In this document: piece by piece, positions 43,665-53,187 of the stretch
How positions within the stretch are numbered: the first letter of the stretch is position 1
Layout: every line of letters begins with the position of its first letter
Source of the DNA: Tissierella sp.
Lineage (GTDB): Bacteria > Bacillota > Clostridia > Tissierellales > Tissierellaceae
NCBI RefSeq assembly: GCF_031460495.1
Contig: NZ_JAVKTS010000002.1
Coordinates: 62,001-126,000 of the forward strand
DNA: 64,000 nt
Direction: 5' to 3'
Position numbers and translations under genes: made by a program
Notes under the pieces: model-generated
What the model saw: the letters and a program-made list of their open reading frames with translations, nothing else
Told to the model about the DNA's origin: nothing
Database searches by the model: none

Positions 43665-44911
43665 ATTATCGCCGCCAATTTATTATAGGTATCTTTAATC
43701 TTATTTTCCAAAGCTTCAGGTAAATTTAACTGTTCTACTTCAATTCCAGAAGGCAAAAGTCTACATTTAGATCCCATATATACTTCATTCATAAAAGTAG
43801 ATCCATAGAACCAATCCCCCCTAATAGTGGCAATAAGGGATAAAGCACCAGAAGAAAGAGAGGGAGCAACAAATGGTTTATATCCAAATCCTCTTACTTC
43901 TTTATTTGCATTTATGGTTTTATCAGTTAAATAATTTGATATTTCTTGATTATAATTTTCTATACTATTAGCTACAATAAGCCCTTCTCCATGGGGACCG
44001 AATACTCTACCTTCATTAAGATAGTGGATCATTTCTTCATTCTGCTCTGCATAGAAGCAGGCTCTACCATTCATTACCCCAAGACCATATCCAATAATTT
44101 GATTTGCAGCTAGACCATTAAAATCCATATTCCCCTTATTATCCTTGTTGCTTTCTAGAAATGCTACCTTGCATAATAGATCTACAGGGTCTGATACAAC
44201 AGCAAATATACCTTCAAACTTCTTATCTCTAGCCATTTGAGCATAACTAGAGATAATCTTTGAATTTGACTCAAACTGAGCCATTCTAACATCTGAAATG
44301 CTACTACCTACAGGAGGTATACCCTTAGATGCACAAAAGACAAATATATCGCAATCAAATAAATCCTTTTCGTCAATTGCTTTCACAGGAGTAAAGGCCC
44401 TTTCATCAAAGGGACGCCTTATTTGATTTAACTCATATTCCCATCTTTTAATTCTGTTTATATTCCTATCATATATACCTATATCACTGATGCAATCTTC
44501 TCCAAGTAGTCTCAATCCTATGAGTAAAGTACTACCAACATCGCCTAAGGCAACTAAATTGAGCCTCCATTTTTTCTTATGCTTTTTATTTAATATGTTT
44601 TTCCAGTTAGGATAATTGGTATTGATTGAGACTGTTTCTCTATTATGAATTTTATTTTCCATCCATTGAGGAATATTATGGTCTGGCATTTCATTACCTG
44701 AATTTAATAGATTTAAACCTTCCTCAGCTAAAAACAAATGGGAAATAGAAGATACAGAGAATGATTCCCTAGAATTTAATGGAGGCAGCTGGTTTAAGAA
44801 ATAAATTAATTTACTCTCGTCCTTTATTTCCTCCTCAGATACATTTACGAATTCATCATAGTGAAATCTGGAAAATAAATACTTGTCATCTAGTTTGTAA
44901 TAGTTAAACAT
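43661..44911 (-). CDS. Lactate/malate dehydrogenase-like protein with a long N-terminal extension
   Basis: 416 residues, of which about 115 precede a Rossmann domain (NLVALGDVGSTLLIGLRLLG, then Asp in IYDRN). The dehydrogenase core keeps SDPVDLLCKVAFL (240-252) and a catalytic-type His in FGPHGEG (His307). The first Gly of the usual GxGxxG loop is Ala. Distant from true LDH/MDH; the N-terminal 115 residues resemble nothing I know. Translation is linked to the flavoprotein after it and it lies 13 bases after the 1605-residue gene, suggesting one oxidation-reduction pathway. Confidence 0.75.
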   Translation of the reverse strand: MFNYYKLDDKYLFSRFHYDEFVNVSEEEIKDESKLIYFLNQLPPLNSRESFSVSSISHLFLAEEGLNLLNSGNEMPDHNIPQWMENKIHNRETVSINTNYPNWKNILNKKHKKKWRLNLVALGDVGSTLLIGLRLLGEDCISDIGIYDRNINRIKRWEYELNQIRRPFDERAFTPVKAIDEKDLFDCDIFVFCASKGIPPVGSSISDVRMAQFESNSKIISSYAQMARDKKFEGIFAVVSDPVDLLCKVAFLESNKDNKGNMDFNGLAANQIIGYGLGVMNGRACFYAEQNEEMIHYLNEGRVFGPHGEGLIVANSIENYNQEISNYLTDKTINANKEVRGFGYKPFVAPSLSSGALSLIATIRGDWFYGSTFMNEVYMGSKCRLLPSGIEVEQLNLPEALENKIKDTYNKLAAII

Positions 44912-44924
44912 TTTAATATCTCCT

Positions 44925-47900
44925 TTATCTTCTTATGATATTTTCTAGCCTATTAAGGTATTCTAAATCATTCTCAATAGCAGCAGAAGGCCTCATATTA
45001 TTATAAGCAATATTTTTGCTCATATCTGGATGTCTTGGAGAAATAATTACTTCTCCTAAGCCTTTAATATTTAAGTTCTTCTCGTTTATTGACTGATACA
45101 GTTCTTCTAAGGCTTTAAATAAAGTGAATGTATTTTTTAAACAGGTTTCTGATAGATTGTATAGTGCATCATTTGTAGTATTTTTTATAAATCTAGGAGA
45201 AACATAAGGGAGAATCATATTGATACTAGGTATAGAAATAGAACCTAATTCATTGTTCTCAACCATATCACCGCCTATATATGGATATAGACTACTTTCA
45301 TTAAACCAAAGATTTAGATTTGGAACAAAATATGCTGAATCAATGTCAAGGTTTTTTGTCTGTCCGATTTCTTTTCCACGACCAGAAAGAATACCTACTA
45401 TGACTTTTTTTATTTCTACACCTGCATTTTTCAATATTGGTTCAATTACATTTATCCTATAACCCTTATTGAGCAAGTCATCAACCAATATTACAGGTCT
45501 GTTGAAAGACTTCAAGACCTTTGCTTGATCTTCTAGAGATAAATAAAATGGGTATGAGCCTATAGTAAAATCTTTAATATTTGTTTTAAATATTTTTTCA
45601 GTATGGAGAGTCTTTGTGACGGTATTTGGTATTATGCTATTATTCAATATTGAACCAAAGGGGACACACATATTTAATCCAAGCTCTCTTACACTAGGTT
45701 GGAAAATACTTACATCATTTGAATCACATATTTTTTGTATTAATTTGCTATATATCATATCTCTATTGAAGGTAAGTATCAACTGACCAGGGTAAAGTTT
45801 AGTTAATGATTTCTTTAGCAAATTTCTTGTACTTCTAATTTTTTTAGTTATCTTTGGGTCAATATCATAAGGTGATTTTAACATATTTTCTAAATCCAGA
45901 TTAAGAGTAATAGGATTATTCATATCTACTATTAAAATTCGATTATAATTGTATTGATGATCAGTTCTCAAAAATCCCTGCAACAAAAAATGTTCTTCAA
46001 TTTTAGGATTTTTTTCCTTCAGTAAAGCATTACTATACATAGAAAAATTATAATCTTTAACAACAGACAGTGCTAAGGTTTCGTTGATTACAATTTCAAT
46101 TAACTCTTCGTCATTGTTTAATGCGCATATTCCAGAAATAAGCATTATTCTGCCTTTTGCATTTCTCCTCAAATAATCGGTTATAGAAGTATCTTGAAAT
46201 TCATCATATAATCTAGAACGGTGTATTCCATAATAACTAGAAAAACCTAAAATAGCCTTAGATTTAGAATCTCGAACTAAAAGCAATCTATGATTTGGTT
46301 TTTTTTCAAGGGCTTTTAGATGATCCAAGTGTATTGTATGTCCATAATTATGATGAAGCTCATCTAATATATTTTCATCAATATTTTTTAGTGTTTCAAC
46401 CTCTATAGTCTTAGTTTCCAATAAAGTCTTATACTGCGGTTCCCTTAGGTATAGTCCATAGTTGTATATAAAAGATTGAGCTAGTGGATCTATAAATTTG
46501 GATATGTCTCTATTTAAATCAATATTTTGTCTTATTTGTGTTGAACTAATATCCTCATATTGAGGTGGTAGGGAAAGTCTTACAACTCCACCATGTATAT
46601 TGGCAATACTGGATTCTAACTTTGCCTCATCATCATCTTTAGAAATACTTGATTTCCTATCAAAGACTATATGAGGAAAATCTAGTATTGGGCTATTGTT
46701 CTTATATGCAGATGCATTTATTAAAACATCAGAGCCTACTACAATAAAAACTTTTTGATCAGGAAATAAGCCCTTTAATTTATCTAAATCAGAAGGGTTG
46801 CTAATATTTATAGGAATATTATTGGGGAAAAGATGTATATCCATTTCATCAGCTATACTCATATTTATTATATCTCTTCTAAAAGCATGGGGCTCAGTTC
46901 TCTTAGACCAAGAAAATTCATCTACTGCCAAATATACTTGAAAGTCCAGATTTCTTATTTCAGTAGCTATTTCCTTATGACTTAAAGAAAAAGGATCAAA
47001 ACTACCAGGGAAGAAGGCAATGTTTTCATCAGTATTTACCAGTGTATGACCATAGTGGAATTCATATTCAGAAATAAATTTATATATATGGTTTAAGGAT
47101 GAAGCATTGTTATAGAATAAAAATTCATCTTCTTCATTATAATCCAAGAATGTCAAAAGCTTTTTACATATAGTATTTAGTATCTTATATTTTTCATCGA
47201 AACTAAGAATATTAGAAGTAAATAGAGCAGAACTCATTATTCTAAGGGACTCATTTTTAACATCTACATTATAGGAAGCCATAGCAATGAATAATAGTCC
47301 AAGAAGCTTATTAAGTCTTTTAGCATGGACAGTTTGATCTTCATCAAATCTAATTTTATATGCTTCATAATTTTCAATTGAGATAACGATTGTATTTAGT
47401 AGCAAGAATATTACATTAGTACTTGAAACCTTTATTTTGCTTTCAAAATCATCTATTATTTCATCAAGCTCCCTAGGGCGCAAATACAGTATCAATTGAC
47501 CAAAGTATTTTGGTATATACTTGGTAAATTGATAGGATTCCATTTCCAACGCTCGAAGCAGCTCAATAGCTACATCATTTCTTTCATTAAGGGAGAGTAA
47601 TGGAAAAATATTTACAAGGGTAATACCACTGTAATTTCTCACCCTTTCTATTGCTGATACTTTTAGGATATTACATAGATGCATAGCAACATGGAAGCCT
47701 TTGCTTGATGGATTTTCAACTACTTGGTCATATAGCATATCGATATTTATTTTCTTAATAACCCATTCAGTAGCAGTCTTGAGATTTTGTAAAAAAATTT
47801 CAGAGGTTTCATTTTCTCTATAATTTTTATCTAATATATCTTGGTATTCTGGAGATATATTTATTTTCTTACCGATTATATATTTTAGGTAGTTCTCTGT

Positions 47901-49742
47901 TAATACAGATGATTTCTCAAGGTTCTCAACAATCCAATTTCTAATTGAAGCAATAAACATTATATCATTAGTTTTTACTAGTATCTGAGAAATACTATCT
48001 AAAGTAGTAAGCCTGATTTCCATATCATTAGAATCTAATTGCATAATGGTATAGGTAAATAATTTAATCAATCTATTTTCATCTAAGCTTTTAATAGGAA
48101 TATAATCAATTGTTTGACATAGATAGAACTGTCCTATATCAGAGAGATTAGTATATTCATCAAAGTACTTTGACAATACATCAAAATACATTTTATGAAG
48201 GGATATATGAGACTCTCTAAATAAAGACTTAAATAGAGTCTTTAAATTATAAAGCCACTCACCTTGAGAATCGGCTACCTTGTGGCTAGGATGTAATAAT
48301 TTATATAAAAATTCATCCAATAAATCCGCAGATGAAATATTAGAGTTATGAAATTTTATCGATGGTGGCAATTCCTTTCTATACTCTTCATCATATAATG
48401 AAATCAATCTACCAATTAACTCAGCAGATTCCTTGCGAATGTCCTCTCCCTTATGGAGAAGTAAATCAGATAGAAAATGAAGAGTTGTAATTTTTTGTTT
48501 CTGAGTTAGATAAGTTGAGTACTCATGGAAAATTTGAAGATAGAGCTTAAGCCTTCTCCAATTAGTTTCTCCTCTTGCTGTTTCAATTATATAATTAAAG
48601 GAAACATTATCTGTTAGCTTGGACATCAAAATAATATTGTGTTCAATTGATTTGTACTTTATATTTTCCATAACTTCGTTTTTATCCATCAACTCAAAGG
48701 GTTTATGGGTTGATGGAATTAAATTATGTTCTAGAGTAGTATCTACTCCTAATGAGATAATATAATCCTCAAAATCTCTTAGCTTTTTATATACCTTTTT
48801 GTACCTATTTTCTTTAGCTTCATCTACATTATCAAGTTTATTTAATATTACATCAAAGGATTCTTTTAATGGAAACATATGCATAGTATAAATATTATTT
48901 TCAACAAAATTTTTAACCCTAAAATCAGCATATATAAGTATCAAAGATTCTAGGGGTAAAGTCTCTAATTCTAAATCCCATGTAGAGTGATTAGTTGCAA
49001 TATGTCCTATCTTATTGATTTTGAATTTTTTAAACCATTCTTCAGTATAATAATAATGGTAATAAGGAACTTTGGATTTATCCTTATCTAAGACTCCATA
49101 TTTACCAATGTCATGTCCAAGACTAGCACCTACAACAACACCTAAATCAACAGGAAGTCCTAACTCATATAATTGTCTAGCGATATACATACTAAGATAA
49201 TTTACACCTATTACATGATCCAAAGTATTGTGTCCGGTGATTGCCATATCTAAATTCATTAATTCATATATATAATAATCAATAAATGCAGATTTGAAGC
49301 TATAGTACTCCTGTGATATATTAAGGTTAAGTTCTTCCTCAACAGTTAAGAAGGATATTGGATATTTTTGTATAAATTTATCATCATTAAATTGATTATC
49401 CAACACTAGAAACTTACCATATGAATTTAGAAAAAACTTATACAATGTATTTAAATTCATATCAAATTCATTACTTCCCTTATTAGGGAAAGATTTATTA
49501 ATGACCCAGTTATATATTGAATTTAACCATTCTTGTGAAGTTTGGGATTTGGACTTGTTGAGATACTCTATAAATAAGTCTAATAAAGAAAAGACAGAAA
49601 AGTTTCTGTCTTTTATAATTTTGTCTAAATGATTTTGAAACTTCTCATTTTCTATATATTCAAGAAGAGTTTCTCTATATTCTAATAAGTAACATTTAGA
49701 TATTTCATCTTTAAAAAAACCATTGAAGTCATTTTTTATCAA
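44925..49742 (-). CDS. Giant multidomain protein: HD, helical repeats, NadD-like nucleotidyltransferase, GNAT-like, phosphoribosyltransferase
   Basis: 1605 residues, no signal or membrane segment. Residues 1-160: helical, unknown. About 165-330: HD phosphohydrolase, with His171/His176 in GHNTLDH, His210-Asp211 in LGHDIGKYG and Asp273 in IYADF. About 340-900: all-helical, HEAT-like. About 908-1095: nucleotidyltransferase with FPGSFDPFSLSHKE (911-924), VVGSDVLINAS and ISSTQIRQ (1065-1072), as in NadD or cytidylyltransferases. About 1110-1275: GNAT-like (HRLLLVRDSKSKAILGFSSY, HFLLQGFLRT). About 1310-1490: phosphoribosyltransferase with PVILVDDLLNKGYRI (1416-1430). The parts suggest nucleotide or NAD metabolism. 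ATGA overlap with sdaAA; starts without its own strong SD, so coupled. Confidence 0.8.
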   Translation of the reverse strand: MIKNDFNGFFKDEISKCYLLEYRETLLEYIENEKFQNHLDKIIKDRNFSVFSLLDLFIEYLNKSKSQTSQEWLNSIYNWVINKSFPNKGSNEFDMNLNTLYKFFLNSYGKFLVLDNQFNDDKFIQKYPISFLTVEEELNLNISQEYYSFKSAFIDYYIYELMNLDMAITGHNTLDHVIGVNYLSMYIARQLYELGLPVDLGVVVGASLGHDIGKYGVLDKDKSKVPYYHYYYTEEWFKKFKINKIGHIATNHSTWDLELETLPLESLILIYADFRVKNFVENNIYTMHMFPLKESFDVILNKLDNVDEAKENRYKKVYKKLRDFEDYIISLGVDTTLEHNLIPSTHKPFELMDKNEVMENIKYKSIEHNIILMSKLTDNVSFNYIIETARGETNWRRLKLYLQIFHEYSTYLTQKQKITTLHFLSDLLLHKGEDIRKESAELIGRLISLYDEEYRKELPPSIKFHNSNISSADLLDEFLYKLLHPSHKVADSQGEWLYNLKTLFKSLFRESHISLHKMYFDVLSKYFDEYTNLSDIGQFYLCQTIDYIPIKSLDENRLIKLFTYTIMQLDSNDMEIRLTTLDSISQILVKTNDIMFIASIRNWIVENLEKSSVLTENYLKYIIGKKINISPEYQDILDKNYRENETSEIFLQNLKTATEWVIKKINIDMLYDQVVENPSSKGFHVAMHLCNILKVSAIERVRNYSGITLVNIFPLLSLNERNDVAIELLRALEMESYQFTKYIPKYFGQLILYLRPRELDEIIDDFESKIKVSSTNVIFLLLNTIVISIENYEAYKIRFDEDQTVHAKRLNKLLGLLFIAMASYNVDVKNESLRIMSSALFTSNILSFDEKYKILNTICKKLLTFLDYNEEDEFLFYNNASSLNHIYKFISEYEFHYGHTLVNTDENIAFFPGSFDPFSLSHKEIATEIRNLDFQVYLAVDEFSWSKRTEPHAFRRDIINMSIADEMDIHLFPNNIPINISNPSDLDKLKGLFPDQKVFIVVGSDVLINASAYKNNSPILDFPHIVFDRKSSISKDDDEAKLESSIANIHGGVVRLSLPPQYEDISSTQIRQNIDLNRDISKFIDPLAQSFIYNYGLYLREPQYKTLLETKTIEVETLKNIDENILDELHHNYGHTIHLDHLKALEKKPNHRLLLVRDSKSKAILGFSSYYGIHRSRLYDEFQDTSITDYLRRNAKGRIMLISGICALNNDEELIEIVINETLALSVVKDYNFSMYSNALLKEKNPKIEEHFLLQGFLRTDHQYNYNRILIVDMNNPITLNLDLENMLKSPYDIDPKITKKIRSTRNLLKKSLTKLYPGQLILTFNRDMIYSKLIQKICDSNDVSIFQPSVRELGLNMCVPFGSILNNSIIPNTVTKTLHTEKIFKTNIKDFTIGSYPFYLSLEDQAKVLKSFNRPVILVDDLLNKGYRINVIEPILKNAGVEIKKVIVGILSGRGKEIGQTKNLDIDSAYFVPNLNLWFNESSLYPYIGGDMVENNELGSISIPSINMILPYVSPRFIKNTTNDALYNLSETCLKNTFTLFKALEELYQSINEKNLNIKGLGEVIISPRHPDMSKNIAYNNMRPSAAIENDLEYLNRLENIIRR

Positions 49743-50608
49743 TGTTGTAGCCTCCTTCGGATTTCCTCCCCAGTGGCAGTAGTAGCGACTCCTCCTAAAG
49801 CAGTTTCTCTCAAAGCCTCAGGCATCATTTTCCCTACTCTATACATAGCATCAACTACTTCATCAAAAGGAACTAAGGATTTTACCCCTGCAAGTGCCAA
49901 ATCAGCAGAGATAAGTGCATTTACTACACCTGATGCATTTCGAAGAGCGCAAGGATATTCTACTAAGCCTCCGATAGGATCGCATACAAGACCCATTATA
50001 TTCACTAAGGAGAAAGCTGCGGCAGCGAAAGAAGCCTCAGGGTTTCCACCTGCCATTTCTACAATAGCAGCTGCAGCCATGGCAGCAGCAGTTCCACATT
50101 CCGCCTGACATCCGCCTTCTGCTCCAGAGACAGTTGCATTTTTTGCTACAATTTCTCCAATACCTGCAGCTGCAAAAAGTCCCATTAGAAGCTGTTCATC
50201 TGTTAAATTCAATTTCTCTTGTGCAGATAATAAGGCACTAGGTACAATACCAGATGCGCCAGCAGTAGGAGCTGCAACTATTCTTCCCATAGACGCATTA
50301 ATCTCAGAAGTAGATAGAGCTTTAGCCATGGCTGATATTATCAAAGTCCCTGTTAATGTTTTACCTGAGTTCTTATACTCTTCAACCTTTTTTGAGTCTC
50401 CACCAGTTAATCCACTTACTGAAATAATTTCTCTATTTAAAGCAGAAGTAGCTGAATTTTTCATAACATCTAGAGTTTCTTTCATTCGTTCTATTAATTC
50501 ATCATATGAAATATCAGAATTAGCCAACTCTTTTTCAATAACTATTTCTGATATTTTCTTGTTGTTTTCATTACATAGTTTTAGTAGTTCTTCAGCTTTG
50601 TTAAACAT
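49739..50608 (-). CDS. sdaAA: L-serine dehydratase, alpha subunit
   Basis: 289 residues, the Fe-S subunit of the oxygen-labile serine dehydratase that makes pyruvate and ammonia. Cluster Cys are in AEGGCQAECGTAAAMAAAAIVEM and MGLVCDPIGGLVEYPCALRNASG; SGLTGGDSKKVEEY and AAPTAGASGIVPSALL are typical. Directly after the beta subunit, and its stop overlaps the giant protein's start. Serine breakdown would provide ammonia and pyruvate, fitting amino-acid fermentation. Confidence 0.96.
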   Translation of the reverse strand: MFNKAEELLKLCNENNKKISEIVIEKELANSDISYDELIERMKETLDVMKNSATSALNREIISVSGLTGGDSKKVEEYKNSGKTLTGTLIISAMAKALSTSEINASMGRIVAAPTAGASGIVPSALLSAQEKLNLTDEQLLMGLFAAAGIGEIVAKNATVSGAEGGCQAECGTAAAMAAAAIVEMAGGNPEASFAAAAFSLVNIMGLVCDPIGGLVEYPCALRNASGVVNALISADLALAGVKSLVPFDEVVDAMYRVGKMMPEALRETALGGVATTATGEEIRRRLQH

Positions 50609-50612
50609 TTTA

Positions 50613-51284
50613 TCACCTCTTAATAGGATTTATCCCTTTGATGTATAGTATTTCTTCTAGTTTATCCATTTCTTTAATTATATCCTCACTTATTTCAGAA
50701 TCAGTTTCTACTACCATAGTAGCAATATTACTTTCTCGAATTACTTTCATAGTCGCAATATTAATTTCATTAAAAGAAAGGATAGAGCTTATTCGCGATA
50801 TAATTCCTTTTTGGTCAATATATTTTATGAGCATAGTAGGGTAATCACCACTAAATTCAACTTTATTACCATTAATATCTGTAATTAGAATACTTCCGCC
50901 ACCAATAGAAGAACCAGTAATGTAAATATCTTCGCCATCTTCAAACCTGAAAACTATTTTGACGGTATTAGGGTGTTCATATCCTAGATCAGCTTCAATA
51001 AACTCAAATTCAATGTTTTTAGACTTAGCTATTTCAAAAGAATTTCTAAGGTCTTCATCTGATGGTTCCATACCAAGTATACCTGCTACTAAGGCCTTGT
51101 CAGTACCATGTCCTTCATAAGTTTTGCCAAAAGAGCCATGTAAGTAAAAGATAACTTTATTAAAATTATCAGTAGCAACGATTTGCTTTGCAATTTTTCC
51201 TAAACGAGCAGCGCCAGCAGTATGTGAGCTTGAAGGGCCTATCATAATTGGACCAAGTATATCAAAAACACCATATTCATTCAT
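50613..51284 (-). CDS. sdaAB: L-serine dehydratase, beta subunit
   Basis: 223 residues. N-terminal domain MNEYGVFDILGPIMIGPSSSHTAGAARLGKIA, then a C-terminal ACT domain (YPTMLIKYIDQKGIISRISSIL and IATMVVETDSEISEDII). It pairs with the alpha subunit 4 bases downstream. Ribosome binding site AAAGGAG. First gene of the probable five-gene minus-strand operon. Confidence 0.96.
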   Translation of the reverse strand: MNEYGVFDILGPIMIGPSSSHTAGAARLGKIAKQIVATDNFNKVIFYLHGSFGKTYEGHGTDKALVAGILGMEPSDEDLRNSFEIAKSKNIEFEFIEADLGYEHPNTVKIVFRFEDGEDIYITGSSIGGGSILITDINGNKVEFSGDYPTMLIKYIDQKGIISRISSILSFNEINIATMKVIRESNIATMVVETDSEISEDIIKEMDKLEEILYIKGINPIKR

Positions 51285-51368
51285 CTTTTTTCTCCTTTCT
51301 ATATATTAATTTTGAGCCTATTAATTCTATCATTTTATACCCATGTTTTCAATAATCAAGCAAGATTT

Positions 51369-52010
51369 CTAGCCTCCTAGAGTAATATCTTGCTCATTAT
51401 ACCATTCTAAAGCTTTATAGAAGTGTTCGGGAGAAAATTCAGGCCAATAATCTTCAATTATATAAAAATCGGAGTAGACGGATTGTAAGGGCAAAAATCC
51501 ACTAAGTCTTCTTCTACCTCCCCATCTAATTATCAAATCCACCCTAGATATATCACGAGATTTTATGGCATCAAATTGATTTAATTTATTCTCTCTACTT
51601 AATTCATCTTTTAAATCCCATTCCCAACCATAATTAACTAAAAAATTAACCTTTATTCCACCAGTACCAAATCTTTGTCTTCTAAGGGCAAAGGGGATGA
51701 GTTCCTTAGGGAACATTTCAGACTCTGTATTACCTAGTACTAATAAATCAGCATTTTCTTGGGAAAGCAATTTAACAGCATCAATACAAGCCTTTGTAAA
51801 TGCTAATCTCTGAAACTTAGGCCTCTTAGTATTATCTACAGTAAATCCATAATAAGTTATTTCTTTAATTCCTACTTTCTCACACAGTTTAAACAACTCT
51901 AATCCAGGGTTTAGTCCTGCAACATAGCCTTTTTCCTTTGTCATACCATTATCTACAGCCCAACGCCTATTTCCATCAGGAATTACACCTATATGTCTTG
52001 GAATTCTCAT
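51369..52010 (-). CDS. Non-canonical cis-prenyltransferase (UppS family)
   Basis: 213 residues, shorter than the usual 240-250 of undecaprenyl diphosphate synthase. The catalytic Asp12 in HIGVIPDGNRRWA is kept, with YYGFTVDNTKRP. The usual RTSGExRxS motif reads RWGGRRRLS, so the Glu is Arg, and the metal Glu of the later AYxELYF motif is Asp (VYSDFYI). It probably makes a shorter or unusual cis-prenyl chain; a wall-lipid synthase would be expected elsewhere. 84 bases before sdaAB. Confidence 0.82.
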   Translation of the reverse strand: MRIPRHIGVIPDGNRRWAVDNGMTKEKGYVAGLNPGLELFKLCEKVGIKEITYYGFTVDNTKRPKFQRLAFTKACIDAVKLLSQENADLLVLGNTESEMFPKELIPFALRRQRFGTGGIKVNFLVNYGWEWDLKDELSRENKLNQFDAIKSRDISRVDLIIRWGGRRRLSGFLPLQSVYSDFYIIEDYWPEFSPEHFYKALEWYNEQDITLGG

Positions 52011-52109
52011 AAAAATACCTCCTAAATTTTGTTAATTTTAGTATTCCATTATAATAGAGAAAAATGCATAATTAAAAAAATATAGGATTTAGTTCAAGAT
52101 AGAATTAAT

Positions 52110-52138
52110 TTGACAATACTTGGATTAATAAATATCAT
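52110..52138 (+). promoter_or_regulatory. Sigma-A promoter of the MBL gene
   Basis: TTGACA (52110-52115), 17-base spacer, TATCAT (52133-52138), 32 bases before the chosen start. Confidence 0.6.
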
Positions 52139-52169
52139 ATAGTTAAGATATAAAAATGAGGTGGATAAT

Positions 52170-53141
52170 TTGATAACTAAGGTATATGAAGATATATATA
52201 TGATAGAAGTAGTATTGCCAGAGAATCCTTTAAAAGCTTTAAATTCTTATGTTATAAAAGGCAAAGACAAATCCTTGATAATCGATACTGGATTTAATAG
52301 GAAAGAAAGTGTAGACGCTCTTTTTGGGGGTTTGGAGGAACTAGGTATTGATATAAAAGATACTGAATTATTCATTACCCATTTACATTCAGACCATTCT
52401 GGCATGGCATCAATATTCATGGAAGCAGGAGTCAACATATATGCAAGTGAAATAGATGGAAGAATGATCAATGAAATGTCTGGGATAGAGTACTGGGAGA
52501 ACTTTGAAGGATATAAGATATTATTTGACTTAGAGAGAGATGGTGTTACTTTTTCAGAGCATCCAGGATATAAATATTGCCCAAAGGAAATAATAGATTT
52601 TACCTATGTAAAGGAAGGTAAGGGTATACAAGTTGGTAACTATTTTTTTGAAGTAGTGGATATCCCTGGCCATACTCCTGGACATATAGGATTGTATGAA
52701 AGAGACCACAAGATTTTCTTTGGTGGGGATCATATATTAGATAGAATTACACCTAACATTGCTTTCTGGGGTTTTGAGGAAAATATTTTAGCTACTTATT
52801 TTAATAGTTTAGGCAAGATATATGCTTATGACATAGATTATTTATTTTCTGCCCATAGAAATATAATTAAGGATCATAATAGGCGGATTAGTGAATTACT
52901 ATCCCATCATAAGGAAAGACTTAATGAAATAATTGAGATATTAAAATTAGGAGAATCTACAGTAAGAGATGTAGCGGCAAAAATGAAATGGAGTATAAGA
53001 GCCAAGGATTGGGAAGATTTCCCTACTTCACAAAAATGGTTTGCAGCAGGTGAGGCTATGTCCCATCTAGAACATCTATACTGCATTGGGAAACTTGAAA
53101 AAGATTTAAGAGAAGGAAAGCTATATTATAAATTGAAATAG
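52170..53141 (+). CDS. Metallo-beta-lactamase-fold hydrolase
   Basis: 323 residues. Zinc motif THLHSDHSGMA (HxHxDH), then the second ligands in DIPGHTPGHIGLY and FGGDHIL, and YLFSAHRNII. The C-terminal 80 residues contain a helix-rich part with AAKMKWSIRAKDW and ASHLEHL-like helices, as seen in MBL proteins that act on lactones, thioesters or similar. Substrate unknown. GAGGTGG is 6 bases before TTG 52170; the in-frame GTG at 52161 lies in that SD. Confidence 0.88.
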   Translation: MITKVYEDIYMIEVVLPENPLKALNSYVIKGKDKSLIIDTGFNRKESVDALFGGLEELGIDIKDTELFITHLHSDHSGMASIFMEAGVNIYASEIDGRMINEMSGIEYWENFEGYKILFDLERDGVTFSEHPGYKYCPKEIIDFTYVKEGKGIQVGNYFFEVVDIPGHTPGHIGLYERDHKIFFGGDHILDRITPNIAFWGFEENILATYFNSLGKIYAYDIDYLFSAHRNIIKDHNRRISELLSHHKERLNEIIEILKLGESTVRDVAAKMKWSIRAKDWEDFPTSQKWFAAGEAMSHLEHLYCIGKLEKDLREGKLYYKLK

Positions 53142-53187
53142 CTTTATTTGGGTATGAATAATGAGAAAAGAGAAGGGAGATGATTAA

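Noticed and set aside
49773-50648. Plus-strand open frames across sdaAA
   Set aside because: Shadows of the serine dehydratase gene caused by Ala/Gly-rich codons; no independent support.
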